Shown here: piece after piece, positions 1 to 7,211 of the stretch
How positions within the stretch are numbered: the stretch's first letter is position 1
Layout of the letters: each line of letters starts with the position of its first letter
NCBI GenBank assembly: GCA_035352715.1
Contig: DAOPYE010000080.1
Span: 1 to 11,288 of the forward strand
Length of the DNA stretch: 11,288 nt
From: DAOPYE01 sp035352715
Lineage (GTDB): Bacteria; Acidobacteriota; Holophagae; Holophagales; Holophagaceae
Direction of reading: 5' to 3'
Translations under genes and position numbers: made by a program
Notes under the pieces: model-generated
What the model saw: only the letters and a program-made list of their open reading frames with translations
The model's database searches: none
Told to the model about the DNA's origin: nothing

Positions 1-89
1 CACAGCGTTTTGACAGCGATTGTCTAAAATTCGACTGGCGTCAGCTTGCCTCGACCGGAAAAGAGGGGATGCCTTTCCACGGCCTTCCT

Positions 90-650
90 TCAGGACTTGA
101 ACTTCAGGTTCGGGCTGCGCTCGATGATGAGGTTCACCAGTTGTTCCAGTTCATCCACCAGCACGAAGCGCAGCGTGATGGAAGCCCGCGATCGAGGTTG
201 GTGCGCAGCCGCTTCGGCAGGTGCGCCGTCCCCCCGGATGGCAAAGAGCAGCGGCCCCTTTTCCAGGCTGGAGACCTCTTTCCAGGTCAGGCGGCCCGCG
301 CCCGCCCATCGGGCCAGGAATCCGGGCAGGGCGGCGAGTTCCACCGCGATGCCCAGTTCATCCACCAGCACGGTGCAGCTCTCCACCATGAGCAGGGCGT
401 AGACCGATAGCGCCAGCAGGACGCCTCCCACCACGCAGGAGGCGATGGCGGAGACGAGGGCAACCTGGATCCAGAAGGTCGGCTCGCCCGAAGCCTCGGC
501 GATCTTCAGGGTTCCGCGCAGCACGGGCAGTCGCTCCAGCAGCAGCGCCAGGGTGCGTATTCCGACGACCCACGATCCAGCACAGAGCAAGGCGCAAAGC
601 CCGCGCTGAAGGGCGCTGGGCCGGAAGACCAGGGGCGAGGAGATGTTCAC
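90..650 (-). CDS. Small two-helix membrane protein with a possible PH-like C-terminal domain
   Basis: A 186-residue protein I do not recognise as a named family. Two hydrophobic segments lie at about residues 14-37 and 61-90. The remaining ~95 residues look like a compact alternating beta-rich soluble domain ending in a helix (around LVDELEQLVNLIIERSP). That plan of two N-terminal helices, strands and a closing helix resembles bacterial PH-domain membrane proteins, but this is inference from pattern only. I chose the GTG at 648-650 because GAGG lies 5 nt upstream at 656-659, overlapping the pyrF stop. Starting there also removes a proline/tryptophan/arginine-rich extension that would overlap pyrF by 110 bp. 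The 7-bp spacing implies co-transcription and probably translational coupling with pyrF. No functional link to pyrimidine synthesis is visible. The gene is confident; the function is not. Confidence 0.75.
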   Translation of the reverse strand: MNISSPLVFRPSALQRGLCALLCAGSWVVGIRTLALLLERLPVLRGTLKIAEASGEPTFWIQVALVSAIASCVVGGVLLALSVYALLMVESCTVLVDELGIAVELAALPGFLARWAGAGRLTWKEVSSLEKGPLLFAIRGDGAPAEAAAHQPRSRASITLRFVLVDELEQLVNLIIERSPNLKFKS

Positions 651-657
651 GGCCGCC

Positions 658-1374
658 TCAGAACCCGCCCATCTCGGCCAGGATCGCGTCCGCTGCGGCG
701 GCGGGATCGGCGGCGCGCGTGATGGGCCGACCCACCACCAGCCAGGTCGCGCCTTTGCGCAGGGCATCCTTGGGGGTCACCACCCGGGCTTGATCCTGCG
801 TCGCAGCGCCGCCGGGGCGGATGCCCGGCGTCAGGCGGTGGAAGGCCTCGCCACAGACTTCGCGCACGGCGGCGGCTTCTTGCGCCGAGCAGACCACGCC
901 GTCCGCGCCGTTATCCCGGGCGACGCGGGCGAGCTGAAGCGCCAGATCGCCAGGGTCAGAGGTGTGCCCGGTGGCGGCCAGGGCTTCGCGATCCAGGCTG
1001 GTCAACACGGTCACGGCCAGCAGTTCGGTGCAGCCACCCTTGGCGCGATGCGCGCGTACCGCTTCTGCGGCGGCTTCGATCATGGCGGGGCCGCCCTGGG
1101 CGTGGATATTGATCAGCCGAACGTCGAGCGGCAGCAGTGCCTGAAGGGCCCGGTTCACCGTGGTGGGGATATCGTGCAGCTTCAGATCGAGAAAGACCGG
1201 CGCCTGTTCCTGAAGCTGGCGCACGAAACCAGGACCTTCCGCGCAGAACAGCTCCAGGCCCACCTTCAGCATGCCGACCCGGCCCTTCAATTGGCGGGCC
1301 AGATCCAGGGCTTCAGCGGCGGTGGGCACATCCAGGGCCACCACGAGGCGATCGACGGCGGAAAGAGGCTTCAT
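658..1374 (-). CDS. pyrF: Orotidine 5'-phosphate decarboxylase
   Basis: Cytosolic enzyme that decarboxylates orotidine 5'-monophosphate to UMP, the last step of de novo pyrimidine synthesis. The 238-residue length is typical of the short bacterial form. The (beta/alpha)8 barrel signatures are in place. They are an early VVALDVP strand (11-17), KVGLELF with substrate-contacting K37, and the catalytic DLKLHDIP motif with D63, K65 and D68. Further on are TPGIRPGG in the phosphate-binding loop and VVGRPIT with R216 near the C-terminus. All key residues are intact. The ATG at 1372-1374 is preceded by GGAG with a 5-nt spacer. It is first in a two-gene minus-strand unit and divergent from the secreted-protein gene at 1447. 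An 18-bp inverted repeat in the shared spacer could affect expression, but nothing specific ties it to pyrimidine control. The identification is firm. Confidence 0.97.
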   Translation of the reverse strand: MKPLSAVDRLVVALDVPTAAEALDLARQLKGRVGMLKVGLELFCAEGPGFVRQLQEQAPVFLDLKLHDIPTTVNRALQALLPLDVRLINIHAQGGPAMIEAAAEAVRAHRAKGGCTELLAVTVLTSLDREALAATGHTSDPGDLALQLARVARDNGADGVVCSAQEAAAVREVCGEAFHRLTPGIRPGGAATQDQARVVTPKDALRKGATWLVVGRPITRAADPAAAADAILAEMGGF

Positions 1375-1387
1375 GAGGACTCCGCGA

Positions 1388-1405
1388 ACCCGGCGCGGGC
1401 CGGGT
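1388..1405. repeat. Inverted repeat in the pyrF/1447 divergent spacer
   Basis: Perfect 7-bp arms ACCCGGC and GCCGGGT flank a 4-base loop GCGG, within the 72-bp gap between divergent start codons. It sits 14 bp from the pyrF start and 42 bp from the GTG start of the gene at 1447. It could be an operator or a 5'-leader hairpin. In such GC-rich DNA it may also have no role. No convincing -35/-10 pair was found beside it. Confidence 0.4.
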
Positions 1406-1437
1406 CTGTCATTCTCTCAGGGAATTTCCTTCCGCGT

Positions 1438-1441
1438 GGAG
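1438..1441 (+). promoter_or_regulatory. Ribosome binding site deciding the GTG start at 1447
   Basis: GGAG lies 5 nt before GTG at 1447-1449. The same GGAGTCC context precedes the divergent pyrF start. The site fixes the start at the GTG that opens a clear signal peptide, rather than at far-upstream in-frame ATGs that lie antisense to pyrF. Confidence 0.7.
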
Positions 1442-1446
1442 TCCCC

Positions 1447-2565
1447 GTGAAAACGATCCCGGTGTTTCGCTCGCTCGCCGTCTCGCCCCTGCTCCTGTTG
1501 TTGGCGGGCTCGATGTCAACGCCGATGCCCGCCGCGCCTCGCGCCAGAAAGGCCGCTGCGCCGAACATGCTGACCCGCGTGGAGGCGGAGGCGCGCTTGT
1601 TCGAGGCCTACGATCTGCGGGATGGCCTTGGCGATGGCCCGTTCGATTTCGCCCAGCAGCCCTGGGCCGCGTCTGTCCGGCCTGCGGATCGGCCGAGCCT
1701 GCGATGGCTTGCGGCAGCTTTCGCTCCAGGCGTTCCTGCCAATCCGTTCCGCAAGGGGGATAAGGCATGGGCGGAAGCGGATTCGATCGGGGCCTTGCTG
1801 AACAGCCCGGAAGGGCAATGGCCAGACCGCGTGAAGGCCCAGGGATTGAAGGAAGCGGGCAGCCGTCTCGCCTTCTGGCGCTGGGGGCAGCGCCGGGTGC
1901 GGGCAGGTGCCTTCCAGCCCGAGCTGCGCCGCGCATGGGAGGATCGCCTGCTCGCCGCGGCGCGTCCCGGCGAGCTGCTCTTCGGATATGCCCTTCGACA
2001 TGCACTGTGCTTCGCGCTGGCGGAAGCGGACGAAGGCCGGCTCACGCAGATCAAGGAGCGCTGGGATGGGGCTTCATCCCAGACGATTCTGGCCTTCCAG
2101 CGGGCCTTCGCACTGCTGGGCGCGCCCTCGCCGAGGTTCCGCGTTTGGCGTTTGCCGGAGATGCTGCCCGTGGACTCCACGCTTGGCGAGATGGGCCAGG
2201 AATCCGGTGGCAAGCGCGTGTGGATCGCCGCCGCGCCCAAGGACGGCCTGCCGGAGCTGGCTTCCGGGACCACTTGGCTGGTTCCCACGGTCGATGGCGC
2301 CCAGCCGGAGGAGCAGGATTCGCTGTTGGAACCCAGCCTGAGCGAAGCGCGCATCCTGAGCGAAAGGCTATCCAAGGCCAAGCGCTCCGCCCTGCTGGCG
2401 CCGGTCAGCAAGCCCTTCGAAAACTGCGCCCTGATGTTCTTCCCGATCCTGGTGGATCTGGGCGATGGCGGCGTGGTGCGCCGCATCCAGATGGGCGACG
2501 CGGCGTTGGCGGCTCCAGCGAATGCGGTGCCTACGCCAGACCCGCGCCCTGCAGCACAGCCGTGA
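1447..2565 (+). CDS. Secreted protein of unknown function
   Basis: A 372-residue protein that I cannot place in a family. The N-terminus (VKTIPVFRSL then a LLLLLAGS core, about residues 8-22) is a plausible Sec signal peptide, with cleavage somewhere near residues 29-33. There is no lipobox cysteine. After an Ala/Arg/Pro-rich linker the mature part is Trp- and Arg-rich and looks mainly helical to about residue 230. It then turns into a mixed segment containing VWIAAAPKDGLPEL and TTWLVPTVDG, and ends in a low-complexity Ala/Pro tail. No enzyme motif or metal-binding pattern is visible. The GTG start is supported by GGAG 5 nt upstream. The last 35 bp overlap the 3' end of the convergent peptidase gene. 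The signal peptide places it in the periplasm or outside the cell; nothing more can be said. Confidence 0.8.
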   Translation: MKTIPVFRSLAVSPLLLLLAGSMSTPMPAAPRARKAAAPNMLTRVEAEARLFEAYDLRDGLGDGPFDFAQQPWAASVRPADRPSLRWLAAAFAPGVPANPFRKGDKAWAEADSIGALLNSPEGQWPDRVKAQGLKEAGSRLAFWRWGQRRVRAGAFQPELRRAWEDRLLAAARPGELLFGYALRHALCFALAEADEGRLTQIKERWDGASSQTILAFQRAFALLGAPSPRFRVWRLPEMLPVDSTLGEMGQESGGKRVWIAAAPKDGLPELASGTTWLVPTVDGAQPEEQDSLLEPSLSEARILSERLSKAKRSALLAPVSKPFENCALMFFPILVDLGDGGVVRRIQMGDAALAAPANAVPTPDPRPAAQP

Positions 2566-4507
2566 TCGAACTCCAGACCATCTGGCTCCAGTAGTGCAGG
2601 CCTCGGCGCGTGGGGTTCGCCGTGTAGCTGGCGTGGAGCCGATCCTTCAGCATGGGGTAGTTGCCATCGGGATCCAGAACGGCAGCCACCACGGGGCTCT
2701 CGAATTCGAATGTCGTCCAGCGGTCCTGGCCATCCCACACCATGCGCAGTTCGTTGCGGTTCTCCAGGCGCACCCAGAGCGTGATGGGGAGCTTCAGCCC
2801 GCCGCGCCTCACCAGGGTGATGGATCCCCGCTTGCCCGGGGATAGCACCTGGGGCGGAGCGAAGACCAGCTGTTCACCGGAAAGCATCCAGCCGCCTTGC
2901 CAGGTGTCGAGGTTCTTCACGCCCTGGATGGCAACATCCAGCACCTCGGTGCCCTCGACGAAATCCCGCCAGAAGGCCGTCAGATCGCGGCCTGAGACGC
3001 GCTCCAGGATGCGCTTGAGATCCTTGGACGTGGGGTGCTTGAACTGCATCTCCTGGGCGTAGGCGCCCATGGCCGCTTCCATCACGGGCCGTCCCAGCGT
3101 GGCCTCCAGCTGATCCAGCACCAGAGACGCTTTCGAATAGGCGGTGCGGTTGTAGCTGGCGAAGTCGAACATCCGGTATCCGGCCCGGCTGACGGGATCC
3201 AGCGAGGGTTCCGACCAATACTGGGCCTGGGTCAGAATATCGAGCCCCACCTGGAAGCGGCGGCTGCCCAGCAGTGAATAGAACGCCCGCTCCATGGCCT
3301 TCTTGGTGAACCAGGTCGTAATGCCTTCATCCAGCCAGGGCTCTTCCGCCTCGTTGGAGGCCAGCATCCCGTAGAAATACTGATGGCCGAATTCATGGAT
3401 GGCCGTCAGTTCCACGGAGGCCCTGAATTTGAGGGGATCGAAGGTCGTCGAGCTGCTGGTGATGAGCGTGGGGTATTCCATGCCGTCCGCACTGGCGGCC
3501 TCATCAGGCACGTCCACGACGCTCAAGGTCGGGTAGGGATACGGGAAGTACCATTCGCCCGCGTGCTTCAGCGCGGCCTCGATGGCGAAGCGCTGGCGAT
3601 CCAGGTTCATGCCGTGCTCGGGCTGGTAGTAGTAGAACACCTGGACGCCGCGATAGGTGTGGCGCTCGCAGGCCCAGCTGCGCTTCGGGGCCACGGCCCA
3701 GGCGAAATCGTGGACATCTTCGGCGTGCAGTTTCCAGATCACGTTCAAGGGCCGCTTGGGGTCCTTGGTGACATCGTCATTCGTCTTGAAATTGGTCTGC
3801 GTGCCAACGTGCGCCAGCAGCAGGGCATTGGGCATGGACAGCTCCACGTCGTAGACACCGAAATCCGAGAAGAATTCCGTGAAGGCGTGATACGGATGGC
3901 AAATCCAGTGATCGCCTTGATACACGCCCACCTTGGGGAACCACTGGGCGCCCATGAGGAAATGAGATTCGCGCATGGAATCCCCGCCCCAGCCCGTGCG
4001 TTCCGCGTTGCGGGGGAAACGCGAGGTCCATTGCACCAGGACCTGGATTGTCTCGCCCGGTGCCACGGTTTTGGGCAGGCGCACCCAGTAGACTGTCTCA
4101 TCCTCGCCGAAGTGGCCGTCCAGCTTGTGCCCTCCGAGGCTCACGCCCTGAAGCTGGCAGTAGCCCCAGTCGTCGGGATTGGCCCGGCTCATCCCTTTGC
4201 GCCTGAAAAGCCCTCCGCCCTCCCGCTGGAACAGGCTTTGCGGTCCCCGGAAAGCGTTCAGATAGAGGTGTAGCGGGAATTCCTGCGTGGGGGCCGTGCC
4301 GGCGTTGCGCCAGGAGATGGTTTCGCTGCCCTCCAGCGTCTTGTGCTCCCAGTCCAGCGCCGCCTGGATGTGGTAGTTCGCGATGCGGGGCGATTTGGCC
4401 TTGTCGAACCATTTCTCCGGCGTCCAGGTCGGCTCGGCCGCCAGCGCTCGCGTTCCAGACAGCAGGGACACCAGGGCGAGGCAGGCTGACAAAAGGAGAT
4501 GGCGCAT
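2531..4507 (-). CDS. Secreted M1-family zinc metallopeptidase (aminopeptidase-like)
   Basis: A 658-residue exported peptidase. A signal peptide (MRHLLLSACLALVSLLSG) ends at a likely ALA-AE cleavage after residue 23. Residues ~40-270 match the N-terminal beta-sandwich that caps M1 enzymes. The catalytic domain has GMEYP at 342-346, corresponding to the GxMEN substrate-binding motif in a variant common in secreted M1 relatives. It also has HEFGH at 371-375 and E394 in WLDEG, giving the HExxH-X18-E zinc site. Y458, in AYSKASLVLDQLE, is in the position of the transition-state tyrosine. All catalytic residues are present, so it should be active. It likely trims N-terminal residues from peptides in the periplasm or outside the cell; the exact substrate is unknown. 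The ATG at 4505-4507 has GGAG 6 nt upstream. It follows the channel gene at 76 bp on the same strand, and its 3' end overlaps the convergent gene at 1447-2565. Confidence 0.93.
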   Translation of the reverse strand: MRHLLLSACLALVSLLSGTRALAAEPTWTPEKWFDKAKSPRIANYHIQAALDWEHKTLEGSETISWRNAGTAPTQEFPLHLYLNAFRGPQSLFQREGGGLFRRKGMSRANPDDWGYCQLQGVSLGGHKLDGHFGEDETVYWVRLPKTVAPGETIQVLVQWTSRFPRNAERTGWGGDSMRESHFLMGAQWFPKVGVYQGDHWICHPYHAFTEFFSDFGVYDVELSMPNALLLAHVGTQTNFKTNDDVTKDPKRPLNVIWKLHAEDVHDFAWAVAPKRSWACERHTYRGVQVFYYYQPEHGMNLDRQRFAIEAALKHAGEWYFPYPYPTLSVVDVPDEAASADGMEYPTLITSSSTTFDPLKFRASVELTAIHEFGHQYFYGMLASNEAEEPWLDEGITTWFTKKAMERAFYSLLGSRRFQVGLDILTQAQYWSEPSLDPVSRAGYRMFDFASYNRTAYSKASLVLDQLEATLGRPVMEAAMGAYAQEMQFKHPTSKDLKRILERVSGRDLTAFWRDFVEGTEVLDVAIQGVKNLDTWQGGWMLSGEQLVFAPPQVLSPGKRGSITLVRRGGLKLPITLWVRLENRNELRMVWDGQDRWTTFEFESPVVAAVLDPDGNYPMLKDRLHASYTANPTRRGLHYWSQMVWSSITAVLQGAGLA

Positions 4508-4583
4508 GGGAAACTCCGGCAGAACCTCTCCAGCCTAGCGCAGCCCGTCCCCGTCGTCTGGAATGGATCGAGCCACCAGAAGA

Positions 4584-5429
4584 TCAGCGCGAGCCGACCG
4601 GCGTCGCCAGGGCGATGCCCGCTTCCCGCAGGCGCAGCAGCGCGCGGCGGCGGTATTCGCGCGCCACGTCCCACTGGGCACCCGGCGCGGTCTTCGTGAG
4701 GGTGCGGATCAGGATGCCGCTGGCGTTGATGGCTTCAACGCCCTTCACATCGGTGGCCTCCAGCACCTGCTCGGGACGATCCGTCAGCAGGCCTTGCCCC
4801 AGTTCGCCCAGGATCTCCATGGCCCGATCCGGGTCCTGGTCCCCCTGGATTTCGATATCCACCAGCGCCCGGGCGTAATCCTTGCTGAGGACGACCACCT
4901 GGTTGATGGAGCCGTTGGGGACATAGTGCGCCCGCCCTTCCGAATCGCGGATCTGCGTGATGCGCAGCGTCATGCGCTCCACCGTGCCCGCGCGGCGATC
5001 ATCCACGGCGATGATATCGCCCACGCCGTACTGGTTTTCCATCAGCAGAAAGAAGCCCGCGATCACGTCCTTGACCAGGCTCTGGGCGCCGAAGCCGACC
5101 GCCACGCCCGCAATGCCCGCGCCCGCGATCAGGGGGCTGATATTGACGCCGAATTCCTGCAGGGTCGTCAGCACGAAGAACGCCAGCACCAGGATGCGCG
5201 CGGTGTTTTCCAGCACCGAGCCCAGGGTCTTGGCGCGACGCTCGGCCTCCGCCTTCAGCACATGCTCCCTGCCCACGGCCTTGCGCACGGCCTTGGCCAC
5301 CAGGCGCACGCCCCATAGGATGATCACGCACGTGAAGATCACCAGGGCCAGCTTTTCGCTCTCTTGCAGGCCCTTGCGCTCGAACCAGTTTCGGACGGTT
5401 TCGACGCGCCCCATCATTGCCAATGCCAT
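4584..5429 (-). CDS. MscS-family mechanosensitive ion channel
   Basis: Inner-membrane small-conductance mechanosensitive channel that releases solutes on osmotic downshock. The 281 residues are close to the size of E. coli MscS. Hydrophobic helices lie at about 27-47 and 78-97. The pore-lining helix follows at about 97-131, with the Gly/Ala-rich face AGAGIAGVAVGFGAQ and then SLVKDVIAGFFLLMENQYGVGD. The beta-domain has GTVERMTLRITQIRDSEGR and the family's PNGSINQ (171-177). The C-terminal alpha/beta cage domain runs to the end. The ATG at 5427-5429 has a strong GGGGAG 5 nt upstream. A second in-frame ATG lies only four codons later, so the start could shift slightly. It is upstream of the M1 peptidase on the same strand; there is no obvious terminator between them, so co-transcription is possible. 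Confidence 0.94.
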   Translation of the reverse strand: MALAMMGRVETVRNWFERKGLQESEKLALVIFTCVIILWGVRLVAKAVRKAVGREHVLKAEAERRAKTLGSVLENTARILVLAFFVLTTLQEFGVNISPLIAGAGIAGVAVGFGAQSLVKDVIAGFFLLMENQYGVGDIIAVDDRRAGTVERMTLRITQIRDSEGRAHYVPNGSINQVVVLSKDYARALVDIEIQGDQDPDRAMEILGELGQGLLTDRPEQVLEATDVKGVEAINASGILIRTLTKTAPGAQWDVAREYRRRALLRLREAGIALATPVGSR

Positions 5430-5491
5430 TTCGTCTCCCCCCTGCCGCTTCCAGTTTCAAGCCGGGTAGGAATTCTGATCAAGGCGCATCT

Positions 5492-5525
5492 GCACATGAA
5501 GGCCCCGAAAGAGGCCTTCATGTGC
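5492..5525. terminator. Strong 13-bp hairpin, probable transcription terminator or 3'-end element
   Basis: Perfect 13-bp arms GCACATGAAGGCC (5492-5504) and GGCCTTCATGTGC (5513-5525) enclose an 8-base loop. The hairpin begins 12 bp beyond the stop of the minus-strand barrel gene and lies 63 bp before the channel start. Neither strand has a real U-tract after the stem; the plus side has only GGTTTG. It is therefore not a textbook intrinsic terminator and may instead protect the 3' end of the barrel mRNA. Confidence 0.6.
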
Positions 5526-5537
5526 GGTTTGAGGGGG

Positions 5538-6113
5538 TCAGAAGCGGAAGAATACGCTCGCGTTGATGGCGGGCCCCGTCACATCTTCCTTGATCGACGG
5601 GTTGATGCTGCTGCCCAGATCCGTGTAATTGGCGTGGGTGTATCGCAGTTCGACGCCGACGTTGGGCGTGAACTGGAATCCGCCGCCCACTGCCAGGTAG
5701 TACGTCCCCTTGGTTTCATTGATGGAGAAGGGCCCCGCGCTGATCTCCCACTTCATGGAGCTGTAGCCCAGACCTGCCAGGACATAGAAACCATCACCTG
5801 GTTTTTCGCTGACGAAGTAGTTGTAGTCGCCTCCGACGGCCAGCACGTTGACCTTGAGATCTGCGTCCCCTTCGAGGCTGCGTTTGTACATCGTGTAGTC
5901 CAGACGCGGAACGAGGGCGTGTCCGCCCTGGAGAGGCACCAGCGCGTGGATGCCCAGCCCGTACCCCAGCTTGCCGTCCAGGGCGTCGCTCTTGCCCATA
6001 TCCCCCTGGGGCAGGGCTAGCGTGGCCTGGGCGCCGAAGTGGACGTCCTGGGCCTGCACGCAGGTCCCGGTGAGGGCGAAGGCGGTGGCGGCGATGAGTC
6101 TTGCGATGTTCAT
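5538..6113 (-). CDS. Small outer-membrane beta-barrel protein
   Basis: A 191-residue protein. The signal peptide MNIARLIAATAFALTGTCVQA has likely cleavage at VQA-QD. The mature ~170 residues alternate polar and hydrophobic positions in strands with aromatic girdle residues. Examples are VHFGAQATLALP, HALVPRLDYTMY, KVNVLAVGGDYNYFV, DGFYVLAGLGYSSM, GTYYLAVGGGFQF and VGVELRYTHANY. It ends in ASVFFRF, the terminal-aromatic signal used for BAM-dependent insertion. Size and strand count suggest an eight-stranded barrel of the OmpA/OmpW-like 'outer membrane protein beta-barrel' class. The ligand or role is unknown. The ATG at 6111-6113 is chosen because GGAGG lies 4 nt upstream and the signal peptide begins there; longer in-frame extensions overlap the upstream gene. 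A strong hairpin follows its stop. Confidence 0.9.
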   Translation of the reverse strand: MNIARLIAATAFALTGTCVQAQDVHFGAQATLALPQGDMGKSDALDGKLGYGLGIHALVPLQGGHALVPRLDYTMYKRSLEGDADLKVNVLAVGGDYNYFVSEKPGDGFYVLAGLGYSSMKWEISAGPFSINETKGTYYLAVGGGFQFTPNVGVELRYTHANYTDLGSSINPSIKEDVTGPAINASVFFRF

Positions 6114-6157
6114 GATTCCTCCACTGAAAACAACGGGTTTTATTCGGCCATCATGGC

Positions 6158-6167
6158 GGAAATTTCC
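6158..6167. repeat. Perfect 10-bp palindrome GGAAATTTCC
   Basis: Located in the 106-bp spacer upstream of the barrel gene, 45 bp before its start codon. It is AT-centred in a GC-rich region, so it could be an operator half-site pair. No regulator can be named. Confidence 0.3.
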
Positions 6168-6211
6168 TCGTTGAAGGTGAACACGAGAACCATCGGCGGT
6201 GGATTCATGAA

Positions 6212-6224
6212 ACTGAAATTCAGT
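6212..6224. repeat. Short palindrome ACTGAA-A-TTCAGT at the end of the membrane-protein gene
   Basis: Six-base perfect arms around one central base, overlapping the stop codon of the gene at 6220-7131. It is too short to be a convincing terminator and is followed by no U-tract. Confidence 0.25.
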
Positions 6225-7131
6225 CCTCGACGGGGGTTTGGGTCCATTCCTCGCCGAACTGCTCCAGGAAGCCCAGGGAATAGCAGCGAAAGAAGACGTA
6301 GAGCGGCAGGAAGAACACCGTGCCGATGTACGGCAGCGCGGCCAGGCAGCAGGTGCAGCACGTGCCCAGGAGGATGGCGATGAACGCCGCGAGCGCCAGG
6401 GCCAGCTTGAGCAGATAGAAGGAGACAAATTCCCATCCGTGCCCCGGCACCAGCTCGCGCCACCAGACACGCAGGGCAGACATCGTGCTGATTCCCCGCC
6501 GGTACATGATGGGCACCACGAAATCCGTCAGGACCTGATCCAGCAGCGAAGCCCCCAGCGCCCATAGGATGAACAGCGGAAGGCCGGTTGCGAGGGCCAC
6601 CACGGCACCAGCGCCGAAGTGTCGGCTGCGCAGATCGTGCCAGGCCAACCCCAGTGCGAGCGCCGCGATCAGGGCGAGCAGCACCAGGGTCGCCAGCCCC
6701 AAGAGCAGCCGGAACAGGAAGAGATTGTTGCCCGGTTTCTGGAAGCGATGCCAGGGCTCGACCACCGAGCCGCGATCCCGGATGACGCCGTCCAGGAACA
6801 TGAAGGCCCCGCGGCTGCCCAGCCACTGGAACACCACCATCAGCGTGATCACGAACATCGCAAGCAGTACGCCGAGCGTGATGACCAGTGGCAGGTGTCC
6901 CATCACCCAGCGGGCGCAGGCATCGAACTCGGGTCCGCCCGAGCTTCCCGTGTTCCCGCCGCCCGTGGGCACATTGAAGCGGCTTCCGCCACCGCCCCCT
7001 CCTCCGCTGCACAGGTTGGCGAGAAATGCGCAAAAACCGAGCGTGAACCATTTCCCGGCGTCGAAGGGCTGGAAAAGGATGCGCTTCGTGCGCGCGATGG
7101 CCGAGCTGAAGGCTTCACCGATGGAGATCAT
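6220..7131 (-). CDS. Multi-spanning membrane protein of unknown function (DUF7544/DUF4013-like style)
   Basis: A 303-residue integral membrane protein. The N-terminus has a short amphipathic stretch then LFQPFDAGKWFTLGFCAFLA (19-38), a motif typical of an uncharacterised membrane family. A glycine-rich linker (about 43-66, with seven consecutive Gly) follows. Hydrophobic helices are predicted at about 79-104, 137-163, 174-206, 233-258 and 262-286. Between the last two is a cysteine cluster, GTCCTCC (256-262), followed by LAALPYIGTVFFLPLYVF. The C-terminus is short, acidic and probably cytosolic. No enzymatic or transport motif is visible; the family assignment is from memory of the motif pattern. 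The ATG at 7129-7131 has only a weak GGGAAG 6 bases upstream. It is divergent from the MFS gene over an 80-bp spacer and upstream of the barrel gene on the same strand. Confidence 0.85.
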   Translation of the reverse strand: MISIGEAFSSAIARTKRILFQPFDAGKWFTLGFCAFLANLCSGGGGGGGSRFNVPTGGGNTGSSGGPEFDACARWVMGHLPLVITLGVLLAMFVITLMVVFQWLGSRGAFMFLDGVIRDRGSVVEPWHRFQKPGNNLFLFRLLLGLATLVLLALIAALALGLAWHDLRSRHFGAGAVVALATGLPLFILWALGASLLDQVLTDFVVPIMYRRGISTMSALRVWWRELVPGHGWEFVSFYLLKLALALAAFIAILLGTCCTCCLAALPYIGTVFFLPLYVFFRCYSLGFLEQFGEEWTQTPVED

Positions 7132-7211
7132 GGGCTTCCCGCGAGATGTGATGAAGGATCCTACCAGCGCGGCCGTGACGATGCGGGAATCCCTTCTGCC
7201 ACACTGGGATC

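Noticed and set aside
10..38. TTGACA at 10-15, resembling a -35 box
   Set aside because: No -10 match at 16-18 bp spacing (TAAAAT is only 9 bp away), and no plus-strand gene follows it.
3383..4273. 296-codon plus-strand frame inside the peptidase gene
   Set aside because: It is antisense to a peptidase with all catalytic motifs, and its composition reflects codon-position bias, not a protein family.
6140..6208. 22-codon minus-strand small ORF (MNPPPMVLVFTF...) between two genes
   Set aside because: No ribosome binding site precedes it; it is the tail of a longer shadow frame.
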